A program made the translations under genes and the position numbers. The notes beneath the pieces were generated by a model. It did no database searches and was not told where the DNA came from. It saw nothing but the letters and a program-made list of their open reading frames with translations. 9,383 nucleotides of DNA from Deltaproteobacteria bacterium (GTDB lineage: Bacteria; Desulfobacterota; Desulfobacteria; Desulfobacterales; JAFDCJ01). Below are positions 1 through 6,036 of the stretch, piece by piece (the first letter of the stretch is position 1; every line of letters begins with the position of its first letter). Location of the stretch: the NCBI GenBank assembly GCA_024277475.1, contig JAJRVC010000699.1:1-9383 (forward strand), in the 5' to 3' direction.

Positions 1-137
1 CATTATGAAAAAGGCAAAAAGATTTCTAACAAACAAATGGCGTCACTCAAAATCAATCGACATGAAATATTCCCCCAATGGAATTACACTTTAATGGCAT
101 GAAAATGTGAAATTATTCTTGAGTGACTCCTAAGGGC

Positions 138-758
138 CTAATCTTCCGTATTGTGAAGAGTCTCTTTCATGATAAAGGCGGCGGCCAGAGAGATTACGGC
201 CCCGGCCAGACAGATTAAAAACATGTCTCGAAAACCGGCCGTCGTATATTGCCCCTGCCCCTGTCCCCGGGCAGTCAGCACGGCGCCGATCAAGATTTGA
301 AAGATTGCTCCACCTGCGAATGGGAAAAGATTAACCGCACCAACCGCCGTTCCCGAAATGGCAATGGGGAAAAGCTCCTTGGCTACGGCAGCAATCACCG
401 GCCCAATGGCGCCGCCGGAGAGAAAAAGGCAAAAAAACAGAACGTAAAGCGCAGGCAGGGTCATCGAATCTACATATAAGCCCATGATTGTACTCACCAC
501 AATTAACATCAAACTGCAGCAGATAAGAACCGATTTTCTGCCAAACCGGTTGGCAAGCCAGCCTAATATCGGGCTGCCGAAGATCAAGGCCAAAGCGAAG
601 GTGGATAAAACGCCCCCGGCTGACGTTTTGCTATAGCCGTAAACCTGCATCAGATAGGGGCCGCCCCACAATCCTCCGATGGCAAAGGATATGCCGATAA
701 CACAGAAAGCCCAAACGGCCGGGGGCCAGAAGCGACCTGAAGTGAGGACCATCTTCAT
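138..758 (-). pseudogene. MFS transporter, C-terminal half (helices 7-12), separated from its N-terminal half by an in-frame TAA
   Basis: Second half of a major facilitator superfamily permease, an inner-membrane carrier whose substrate cannot be read from sequence. From the first in-frame ATG it gives 206 residues with about six hydrophobic segments. A loop motif GWLANRFGRKSV near residues 66-77 is the internal copy of the MFS G-x(3)-D/N-x(2)-G-R/K signature. The frame is open upstream past this ATG to the TAA at 791-789, and the ten codons between (AQKGIGLING) read as the natural continuation of the linker. It is therefore the same frame as the upstream half, not a separate gene with its own history. 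A weak AAGGA lies 18 nt before the ATG, or 6 nt before an in-frame CTG, so reinitiation is conceivable but unconvincing. The C-terminus (KETLHNTED) is intact. Inference: remnant of one broken transporter; less likely, an independently translated half-transporter. Confidence 0.8.
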
Positions 759-788
759 GCCATTGATCAGCCCAATTCCTTTTTGCGC

Positions 789-1385
789 TTAGTCGCGATC
801 CGGGTTGATCGGCTGTAAACCCATCTCAGATGGCCGGTTGCGGACAAACGCATACACGAGGGTGGCCATCAGCAGGGTAATTATGCCTACGGATAGAAAT
901 GTCATTCTCCAACCGATGACATTGCTGACCCACGCCAGGGGAGCGCTGGAAGACAGCGCCCCGATGCCGCCCATGGACATGAAGGCACTGCCCATGATGA
1001 TAAATTGGCGTGGGGTGAACCAATCGGACAGCAGTTTGAAGTTGCAGACGAAGACGGTGGAGACGCCGATACCGACAAGGATACGGCCCATGACGGCCAC
1101 CGGGAAATTCGGTGCAATGGCCATTACCACAGATCCGACACCGGCTAGGATCAAGAAAACCGATACGGTTTTTCGCGGACCCCATGAATCCGCCATGAGA
1201 CCTGTGGGCAACTGCATGATGGCGTAAGAGTAGAAATAAGCCGAACTCAGTACACCCAGCAAAGTTCCGGTAATACCGAATGAGGACTGGATATCAAGGG
1301 CGATGACAGCCGGACACAGGCGGTGAAAAAATACCAGGACATAGCTCAGGAAAATGAGCAGGCAGATAAGGTATCGGTATGTTAT
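789..1385 (-). pseudogene. MFS transporter, N-terminal half (helices 1-6); ATA or lost start codon and premature TAA
   Basis: First half of the same permease. Helix 1 (RYLICLLIFLSYVLVFFHRL) begins right after the ribosome site, followed by QSSFGITGTLLGVLSSAYFY, then the MFS motif A between helices 2 and 3 (GLMADSWGPRKTV) and helices up to VRNRPSEMGLQP. An in-frame TGA lies just upstream, and between it and helix 1 there is no ATG, GTG or TTG. AGGAG at 1398-1394 sits 8 nt before ATA at 1385, so I place the start there. Starting at the first TTG (1262) would delete helix 1. The frame ends at TAA 791-789 after NPDRD, in the central cytoplasmic loop, and continues open beyond it. Both halves together give about 414 residues, the usual family size. 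A GAA-to-TAA change would explain the stop, and ATG-to-ATA the start. TAA is not used for selenocysteine (TGA) or pyrrolysine (TAG), so programmed recoding is unlikely. Confidence 0.78.
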
Positions 1386-1832
1386 GGTTATATCTCCTTT
1401 TAATCACTAAGTTTTTAATAACATGTTGTCAGAAAAACGAACCAAGCGCCTATTGGTGTAACCCTCGTCCGCGAGGGACCCATTGGGTGGGGTTGTCCCC
1501 GTCGACCGCCTTCCAGCGAATTTGTGCGTTAGACTTCCCAATCCAAGAGCCCTCACAATTTTGACTCCGGATTTTCTTTTTGGGCGGCCTTATCCTTTTA
1601 AATTTTCCTCTGCCATTGTGAGATCTCCGTCGTTGGATGGAAAGACCGGATGGGCCTCTTTTCCAATTTCTGAAAACATGTTCGGAAGATTTCTATAAAA
1701 TGAGGCTGCCGGTTTAGATTTTGGTCTCGAATCATACCATTGGGTTCATCAAATGAAAAGACCATAAATAGAACACAAAAGATGGCGTTTCAGAAAATTG
1801 AGGGGAAGATAGGATTAAATCGAGAATTTTTC
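1386..1832. other. Intergenic stretch without a convincing gene; hairpin cluster at 1441-1500
   Basis: The short open frames here have no ribosome site, no recognisable domain and low-complexity translations, so I call no gene. At the left end lies the AGGAG site of the minus-strand transporter. Four short perfect stems follow one another: ACCAA/TTGGT (1441-1457), CCCTCG/CGAGGG with a 4-nt loop (1462-1477), ACCCA/TGGGT (1478-1488) and GGGG/CCCC with loop TTGT (1489-1500). On the minus strand this would lie in the 5' leader of the transporter. Bases 1510-1830 show nothing I can name and become A/T-rich toward the promoter at 1833. Confidence 0.5.
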
Positions 1833-1862
1833 TTGACAAGTGGAGCCATTTATTCTTATAAT
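1833..1862 (+). promoter_or_regulatory. Strong sigma-70 promoter: TTGACA - 18 bp - TATAAT
   Basis: TTGACA at 1833-1838 and TATAAT at 1857-1862 both match the consensus perfectly, with an 18-bp spacer. The expected start of transcription is near 1869. A dyad AGCCAT (1844-1849) / ATGGCT (1874-1879) brackets the -10 box and could serve as an operator. No open frame follows closely. The next gene is cbiM 371 nt after the start point, with a strong terminator in between. This is the clearest promoter in the window. Confidence 0.85.
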
Positions 1863-1868
1863 ATACTG

Positions 1869-1973
1869 CAAATATGGCTAAGAAAGCCATTATTTAAAAA
1901 AAACAATTCAAGTTGGCAGCAAAACCACGAAGGTTGATTACGATCACACAATATACCTGCGTGGTTTTTTTTT
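1869..1973 (+). ncRNA. Candidate ~105-nt small RNA or terminated leader upstream of cbiM
   Basis: The segment runs from the predicted start after the consensus promoter to the T-run of the terminator. Seen: a 5' hairpin ATGGCT-AAGAA-AGCCAT (1874-1890), an A-rich single-stranded linker (1891-1910), then a 3' structure: a 9-bp stem 1921-1929/1960-1968, one A-G mismatch, a 4-bp stem AGGT/ACCT (1931-1934/1955-1958), and an inner hairpin TGAT-TACG-ATCA (1935-1946). It has no open frame with a ribosome site. It matches no riboswitch class I can recall; I checked for cobalamin, c-di-GMP-I, fluoride and NiCo signatures. It could be a trans-acting small RNA, or an attenuator controlling readthrough into cbiM 266 nt downstream. 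Which of the two is undecided. Confidence 0.55.
1921..1973 (+). terminator. Rho-independent terminator with a long structured loop and T9
   Basis: AAAACCACG (1921-1929) pairs with CGTGGTTTT (1960-1968), extended inward by AGGT/ACCT. The run of nine T's (1965-1973) directly follows the GTGG of the stem. A nested 4-bp hairpin and an 8-nt bulge (CACAATAT) fill the loop. It lies about 50 nt after the predicted start of transcription and 266 nt before cbiM, so it either ends a small RNA or attenuates the metal-importer operon. Confidence 0.75.
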
Positions 1974-2239
1974 GTGGAAATTTGCGATAATTCAGACCTC
2001 CGATGCTCTAACCGTTCGTAGGTTCAGGGTTCAACGTTCAGGGTTAAGGACAAAGAAGGCTTTAAAGACCCGAAATCCTGGTTAAAAACGCTCATTTTCT
2101 CAAATAATTGCCAATTTGGCTGCAAATAGGCCTGACGAAGCTGACGCTTTTGTCGTAAATACACATCCCAGATGCAGTCCAGGGAAGAGAATGCAACCCC
2201 TGAACCTGTGAACGACTTTTATGTGAAAGGATCAAAAAA
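1974..2239 (+). promoter_or_regulatory. cbiM leader: direct and inverted repeats, palindrome, ribosome site
   Basis: No gene is called here. GTTCAGGGTT occurs twice (2022-2031 and 2036-2045). AGGTTCAGGG (2020-2029) has an exact inverted partner CCCTGAACCT at 2198-2207, which could close a domain of about 190 nt. Inside lie a palindrome GCCAA-T-TTGGC (2110-2120) and a hairpin AAGC-TGAC-GCTT (2138-2149). AAAGGA at 2226-2231 is the cbiM ribosome site, 8 nt before the ATG. I found no cobalamin-riboswitch core and no NikR-type GTATGA/TCATAC or GTGTTAC/GTAACAC dyad. Metal control through this leader is possible but unproven. Confidence 0.45.
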
Positions 2240-3298
2240 ATGCACATGGCCGATGCTTTGATATCGCCAGCCGTTGGCGGCACTATGTGGGTGGTTTCCG
2301 CCGGGCTGATCGGATATTGCTCAAAAAAGGTTAAGGATGATATGGATGATGCCAGAATTCCCCTGATGGGGGTGGTGGGTGCGTTTATTTTCGCAGCCCA
2401 AATGATCAATTTTACCATCCCCGGCACCGGTTCCAGCGGACATCTCGGGGGAGGCATGATCCTGGCCATCCTGCTCGGGCCTTATGCGGGTTTTCTGACA
2501 ATGGCCTCGGTGCTGGTTGTCCAAGCACTGTTTTTCGCAGATGGCGGTCTGATGGCCCTGGGGTGCAATATTTTCAATCTCGGATTTTTCCCATGCTTTA
2601 TTGTTTATCCACTCATTTTTAAAAATATTGCCGGCACCACGCTGAGCGAGAGGCGTTTGTTTGCAGCGGCCACCGTTTCCGCCGTTGTCGGGCTCCAGCT
2701 GGGGGCTTTCAGCGTTGTGCTCGAAACCTTGTTTTCAGGGGTAACGGAACTGCCCTTCGGCACATTTTTACTCCTGATGCAACCTATTCATCTGGCGATC
2801 GGTATTGTTGAGGGCCTGGCAACGTCAGCCGTGGTTCTTTTTGTCTGGAAGGCACGACCTGAAATAATTAGAGCAGTGAGTGCATCAGCGACCATTGTAA
2901 ACCTTTCCCTGCGGAAAGTGATCATTGGATTTCTCGCGGCAGCAGTGGTGACAGGCGGCATATTAAGTTGGTTTGCTTCCTCAAATCCGGACGGCCTGGA
3001 GTGGTCGATGTTTAAAACAGCCGGAACGGGTGAATTGGACACGCCCCGCAAGGGTGTGCATACCGCACTGGCCAATGCCCAGGAGAAAATGGCTTTGTTG
3101 CCGGATTATGGCTTTAAATTAAAAGAAACCGGGCAGCCGCCAGAATCTTCCGAATCCAAACCGGCTGTGGATGCGGGCAGGACCGTTTCCGGTCTGGTCG
3201 GCGGTACACTCACCATGCTTTTGGCCGGGCTGCTCGGATTTGCGCTCAAGCACCGTAAAAAAACATTGAACCTGACGGATAACCCCAACGTTTTATGA
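2240..3298 (+). CDS. cbiM: ECF-type cobalt/nickel transporter, fused CbiM substrate component with C-terminal PDGLE (CbiN-like) domain
   Basis: Membrane component that binds and passes Co2+ or Ni2+ in an ECF importer powered by CbiO through CbiQ. The 352-residue protein starts MHMADALISP, the CbiM/NikM N-terminus whose free amine and His2 coordinate the metal in solved NikM structures. The second family ligand is His68 in GHLGGG. Hydrophobic helices run from about residue 10 to 203. After a linker, a helix at 226-246 leads into NPDGLEW (249-255), the hallmark of the PDGLE domain, with LLPDYGF (287-293) and a final helix at about 315-335 before a basic tail. Separate systems encode this part as CbiN, so the fusion explains why no cbiN gene follows. 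The ATG has AAAGGA 8 nt upstream. cbiQ starts 71 nt after its stop, beyond a repeat. Cobalt versus nickel cannot be decided; the absence of a visible cobalamin riboswitch leaves nickel open. Confidence 0.9.
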   Translation: MHMADALISPAVGGTMWVVSAGLIGYCSKKVKDDMDDARIPLMGVVGAFIFAAQMINFTIPGTGSSGHLGGGMILAILLGPYAGFLTMASVLVVQALFFADGGLMALGCNIFNLGFFPCFIVYPLIFKNIAGTTLSERRLFAAATVSAVVGLQLGAFSVVLETLFSGVTELPFGTFLLLMQPIHLAIGIVEGLATSAVVLFVWKARPEIIRAVSASATIVNLSLRKVIIGFLAAAVVTGGILSWFASSNPDGLEWSMFKTAGTGELDTPRKGVHTALANAQEKMALLPDYGFKLKETGQPPESSESKPAVDAGRTVSGLVGGTLTMLLAGLLGFALKHRKKTLNLTDNPNVL

Positions 3299-3316
3299 AA
3301 ACCCTAGCTCGGACAA

Positions 3317-3360
3317 GCCGGTTGTAGCGAAGCGTAAATCCCGCTTTATCGGGGAATTGA
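3317..3360 (+). repeat. 44-bp direct repeat, copy 1 (between cbiM and cbiQ)
   Basis: It matches 4952-4995 at 43 of 44 positions (G at 3353, A at 4988). The similarity continues weakly to the left through CGGACAAG. The sequence can form either AAGCG/CGCTT (3330-3334/3342-3346) or CCCG/CGGG around the same CTTTAT loop, and these two hairpins exclude each other. Its right end supplies the GGGGAA that is the only purine-rich stretch before cbiQ. A shortened third copy, sharing GCTTTATCGGGGAA, lies at 7342-7355. This looks like a dispersed genomic repeat. Confidence 0.9.
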
Positions 3361-3369
3361 TTATTGAAG

Positions 3370-4182
3370 ATGGCCAAGCTTGATAAACATTTTTTTGACA
3401 TTGGTTATATGGACTCGCTGTCCTCTCAGCAGACCTCAATTCATCAACTGGACCCGCGTGCTAAGCTGATAACCAGCCTTGTGTTTATCACGACTGTGAT
3501 TTCTTTCGGCAAATATGAAATTTCGGCGCTTATCCCTTATTTTGTGTATCCGGTGTTTTTGGGCATCATGGGCAATGTTCCGCCTGTCTACCTGCTGAAA
3601 AAATTACTGATAGTATCTCCTTTTGCTGTTATGATCGGCATATTTAACCCGCTCATCGACCATGATATCTTTTTCAGCCTGGGGGGAATCGGCATATCCG
3701 GTGGTTGGGTTTCATTTGTATCCATCCTGATCCGGTTTGTCCTTACGGTGGGGATTGCACTGACCCTGATTGCGGTGACCGGTTTCAATGCTGTCTGCAT
3801 GGCGCTGGACAAACTGGGCACACCTAGAGTCTTCGTGGTTCAGTTAGTGTTTCTGTACCGATATATGTTTGTCCTCGTGGATGAGGCCGCCCGGATGGTT
3901 CGTGCCAGATCTCTTCGGACTTGTGAAAGTGGCGGTTTAGGAATAAAGGCGTACGCTCCACTGGTAGGCCATTTGCTGCTGCGTACCATGGACCGGGCCC
4001 AGCGTATTTACATGGCGATGTGCTGCCGGGGGTTTGACGGCGAAATTCGAATTATTAAGCCATTACGGTTCGGTCCCAGGGAAATCGGGTTTACGGTCGG
4101 TTGGTCGGCCCTGTTTATCCTTATGCGGGTCTACAATGTTCCCACCCTGATGGGCAGCGTGATTATGGAGTTTTTCAAATGA
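3370..4182 (+). CDS. cbiQ: ECF transporter transmembrane (T) component CbiQ
   Basis: Coupling membrane protein that links the CbiO ATPase to the CbiM metal-binding component. The 270 residues from ATG 3370 open with LDKHFFDIGYMDSLSS and HQLDPRAKL (25-33), typical of CbiQ/NikQ N-termini, followed by membrane helices at about 34-65, 77-95, 110-140, 155-170 and 240-255. The two cytoplasmic coupling motifs of ECF-T proteins are visible as MVRARSLR (176-183), where the usual Ala-Arg-Gly reads Ala-Arg-Ser, and CCRGF (218-222). An in-frame TTG at 3364 is possible but adds only two residues, and the ATG fits the family better. The ribosome site is poor: GGGGAA of the preceding repeat lies about 12 nt away. 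The stop overlaps the cbiO start (ATGA), so the two are translationally coupled. Confidence 0.92.
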   Translation: MAKLDKHFFDIGYMDSLSSQQTSIHQLDPRAKLITSLVFITTVISFGKYEISALIPYFVYPVFLGIMGNVPPVYLLKKLLIVSPFAVMIGIFNPLIDHDIFFSLGGIGISGGWVSFVSILIRFVLTVGIALTLIAVTGFNAVCMALDKLGTPRVFVVQLVFLYRYMFVLVDEAARMVRARSLRTCESGGLGIKAYAPLVGHLLLRTMDRAQRIYMAMCCRGFDGEIRIIKPLRFGPREIGFTVGWSALFILMRVYNVPTLMGSVIMEFFK

Positions 4183-4952
4183 GCCATCATATCGTTGAGG
4201 CCCGGGATTTGCATTACATTTACGCCGATGGCACCCCGGGTATCAGGGGCGTATCTTTTCGCATTACCCATGGCGAGTCTGTTGCTATTGTCGGGGAAAA
4301 CGGTGCCGGCAAATCCACTCTTTTATTGCATTTGAACGGCTATCTGCTGCCGAGTCAGGGAGCTTTGAGAATAGGTGATTTTCCTTTGACAAAAAAAAAT
4401 TTAAAAGCAGTGAGGCGTACGGTCGGTATGGTCTTTCAAGACCCGGATGACCAGTTGTTTATGCCAACCGTCTTCGATGATGTCGCCTTCGGTCCATTGA
4501 ATCTCGGTTTGCCTGTGGAGGAGGTGGAAACGGTGGTCATGCAGGCGCTTGGAACCATGGGGGTGCCTCATCTGAAGGATAGGCCGCCGTATAAACTTTC
4601 CGGAGGTGAAAAGAGGTCTGTGGCCATCGCATCGGTGCTTTCCATGTCGCCCGACATCCTGGTGATGGATGAGCCCACTTCAGGACTTGACCCCAGAGCC
4701 CGGCGCCGTTTGATCGAACAGCTTAAAACATTTGAACATACCAAAATTATTGCCGGCCATGATTTAGACATGGCGGTGGATGTATGCGAAAGAACCATCG
4801 TGATGCACCAGGGTGGTGTTACGGCTGACGGACCCACGCTGGAGTTGTTGCAGGATGAAGTTCTTCTCGAAAAGAGCGGTTTGGAAAAGCCCCTGCAAAT
4901 GCAGGGTTGCCCTCTGTGCGGACAGGGTAAGCCCGAATCCGGACAAGATTAG
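4179..4952 (+). CDS. cbiO: Cobalt/nickel ECF transporter ATP-binding protein CbiO
   Basis: Cytoplasmic ATPase that energises uptake of Co2+ or Ni2+ by the CbiM-CbiQ membrane unit. All ABC motifs are intact in its 257 residues: Walker A GENGAGKST (39-47), Q-loop FQDPDDQLF (86-94) with the ECF-typical DPDDQLF, signature LSGGEKR (140-146), Walker B ILVMDEPT (160-167), D-loop SGLDP (168-172) and switch His194. I start at ATG 4179, which overlaps the cbiQ stop (ATGA) and gives the family-like MSHHIVEARDL; the longer frame from 4101 lies inside cbiQ. The C-terminus is odd: after the ATPase domain it carries CPLCGQG (244-250), a CxxC pair uncommon at this position. The last residues and stop run into the second 44-bp repeat, so the tail may partly derive from repeat insertion. 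Confidence 0.94.
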   Translation: MSHHIVEARDLHYIYADGTPGIRGVSFRITHGESVAIVGENGAGKSTLLLHLNGYLLPSQGALRIGDFPLTKKNLKAVRRTVGMVFQDPDDQLFMPTVFDDVAFGPLNLGLPVEEVETVVMQALGTMGVPHLKDRPPYKLSGGEKRSVAIASVLSMSPDILVMDEPTSGLDPRARRRLIEQLKTFEHTKIIAGHDLDMAVDVCERTIVMHQGGVTADGPTLELLQDEVLLEKSGLEKPLQMQGCPLCGQGKPESGQD

Positions 4953-4995
4953 CCGGTTGTAGCGAAGCGTAAATCCCGCTTTATCGGAGAATTGA
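4952..4995 (+). repeat. 44-bp direct repeat, copy 2 (immediately after cbiO)
   Basis: Partner of the copy at 3317-3360 with one mismatch. Its first base is the last base of the cbiO stop codon (TAG 4950-4952). The cbiO end CGGACAAGATTAG aligns with CGGACAAG before copy 1, with four extra bases (ATTA) that create the stop. AAGCG/CGCTT pairing (4965-4969/4977-4981) is retained, while the competing CCCG/CGGG stem is shortened to 3 bp by the mismatch. The two copies bracket cbiQ-cbiO exactly, 1635 bp apart. Confidence 0.9.
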
Positions 4996-5047
4996 AAATT
5001 GAATATTGATTATTTGTGGATGTCGCTTCAGGCTTCGCCTTCGGCTA

Positions 5048-5080
5048 CGACCTAACAGGTCGCTCTGTCATTTTAATTTT
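5048..5080 (+). terminator. Possible terminator after the cbi operon
   Basis: CGACCT-AAC-AGGTCG (5048-5062) is a perfect 6-bp stem with a 3-nt loop, preceded by a smaller hairpin AGGC-TTC-GCCT (5030-5040). The T-rich tract begins only about 8 nt later (5070-5080), so this is a weak or non-standard terminator. It lies between the convergent cbiO and deacetylase genes, where transcription should end. Confidence 0.35.
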
Positions 5081-5104
5081 TGTGCTTTTTGTGCCTTTTT
5101 GCGG
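5077..5104 (+). repeat. Short tandem repeat, TTTTTGTGC-type units
   Basis: Two perfect 9-bp units TTTTTGTGC (5077-5085 and 5086-5094) are followed by a diverged third (TTTTTGCGGC, 5096-5105). It is part of a low-complexity convergent spacer. A near-inverted pair GGACC/GGTCT follows at about 5132-5147. Confidence 0.6.
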
Positions 5105-5149
5105 CCATATCAAAATTGATCCGTCGAAGGCGGACCTTTCGCGGGTCTG

Positions 5150-5845
5150 CTATTGAGGTAATTCAACCCGGTGGAAGCCCTCGGCCAGTTCGTAGCTTTC
5201 TCCCTGGGCCATTTGGCGGCAACGGTTTTTCAGCCAGCCGAAGGGATCCGCTGATGTAAACGTTTTCATTTGGCTTTTATGGCAGCGCAAGGCTGCAATT
5301 TTGCGATCGTATGTAGTGCTGATATCAGACCGGAAGTTGATGTCTTCAGCCGCCCAGAACAGAATATCTTCCACTTTATGAGGTTCGAACCCTTCTGCGA
5401 GCAAATCGGGGTAGGCCAAATGATCCCTGGCATATGGAAAGACGGCATCCATCGCTACCTGACCGACAATGCGATGATCCCGATGCCAGAGATAGCGGCG
5501 ATAGGGATCTGAAGTTACCAGCGTTTGCGGTCGATAGGTTCGGATCAACCTGACAAACTGTTTTCTCATTTCGGGTGTATCTTCCAAACCTTGATCAGGG
5601 TAGTCCAGAAAAACAACTTCACGCACTCCCAACGTATCGGCAGCTGCTCTTTGTTCTTTTTTACGCATGGCAGAGATTTGCTCCGATGTGAGGGAATAGT
5701 CGCTGGACCCTTTATCGCCATTGGTGCAAATTACATAGACGACCGCTCTGCCCTCATTCGTCCAACGCGCCACCGTTCCAGCAGCACCGAATTCCGCGTC
5801 ATCCGGGTGAGGGCTAAGAATCATCACATCACAAAGCTGTGTCAC
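5150..5845 (-). CDS. PIG-L/LmbE-family zinc-dependent N-deacetylase (MshB/BshB-like)
   Basis: Predicted cytoplasmic metalloenzyme that removes an acetyl group from a GlcNAc-type sugar conjugate. The family includes MshB (mycothiol), BshB (bacillithiol) and PIG-L. The motif SPHPDDAEFG (11-20) carries the zinc ligands His13 and Asp16 and the catalytic base Asp15. WHRDHR (120-125) holds the third zinc ligand, His124. At 231 residues it is closer in length to BshB than to the roughly 300-residue MshB. The GTG start is set by AGGAGG at 5857-5852, six bases upstream, the best ribosome site in the window. It follows the MshA-like glycosyltransferase on the same strand by about 190 nt, so a two-step 'glycosylate then deacetylate' pathway is suggested; its true substrate is unknown. 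The gap is long enough for its own promoter, but none is clear. Confidence 0.9.
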   Translation of the reverse strand: MTQLCDVMILSPHPDDAEFGAAGTVARWTNEGRAVVYVICTNGDKGSSDYSLTSEQISAMRKKEQRAAADTLGVREVVFLDYPDQGLEDTPEMRKQFVRLIRTYRPQTLVTSDPYRRYLWHRDHRIVGQVAMDAVFPYARDHLAYPDLLAEGFEPHKVEDILFWAAEDINFRSDISTTYDRKIAALRCHKSQMKTFTSADPFGWLKNRCRQMAQGESYELAEGFHRVELPQ

Positions 5846-5851
5846 AGAAAA

Positions 5852-5857
5852 CCTCCT
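5852..5857 (-). promoter_or_regulatory. Consensus ribosome binding site that fixes the GTG start of the deacetylase
   Basis: On the minus strand this reads AGGAGG and stands 6 nt before GTG 5845. No ATG competes: the next in-frame ATG is residue 8, directly before the catalytic PHPDD strand. Confidence 0.85.
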
Positions 5858-6009
5858 GGTTTTGAATTTTAGTATAAAACAAGACTGTCAAAAGAACTTA
5901 AAGTCCAGTCCTTTTTGGATAGTTTACAGGTTAACCAATCAACGATATCTGTATGTTGGGATAAAACCGGAATAAAATTTAGAGGACATGTTACGGGTAA
6001 TTTTCACCA

Positions 6010-6033
6010 CCCCAATTTCCTCTGACATTGGGG
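6010..6033 (-). terminator. Hairpin just after the glycosyltransferase gene, weak terminator candidate
   Basis: CCCCAAT (6010-6016) and ATTGGGG (6027-6033) form a perfect 7-bp stem with a 10-nt loop, four bases beyond the stop codon. On the minus strand it is followed by GGTGAAAATTACC, not by a T-run. It may therefore stabilise mRNA or pause polymerase rather than end transcription. It separates the glycosyltransferase from the deacetylase gene. Confidence 0.35.
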
Positions 6034-6036
6034 GGC

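Noticed and set aside
5..94. 29-residue basic open frame at the window start
   Set aside because: No visible upstream ribosome site because the window begins there, and A-rich sequence gives Lys-rich frames by chance.
789..791. Programmed recoding of the transporter stop (selenocysteine or pyrrolysine)
   Set aside because: The codon is TAA. Selenocysteine uses TGA and pyrrolysine TAG, and I see no stimulatory hairpin argument.
1531..1537. GTTAGAC matching the integron attC GTTRRRY core
   Set aside because: No partner RYYYAAC at suitable distance and no cassette or integrase nearby; a 7-bp degenerate match is expected by chance.
1974..2239. Cobalamin riboswitch before cbiM
   Set aside because: The conserved core elements expected of this class were not found by eye. 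An Infernal scan would settle it.
2172..2264. Short plus-strand open frame overlapping the cbiM start (possible leader peptide)
   Set aside because: No ribosome site before its ATG, no residue bias or regulatory codon run, and it overlaps the real ribosome site and start of cbiM.
5929..5936. Palindrome GGTTAACC upstream of the deacetylase as an operator
   Set aside because: A single 8-bp palindrome without a second site or a nearby regulator gene is too weak to call.
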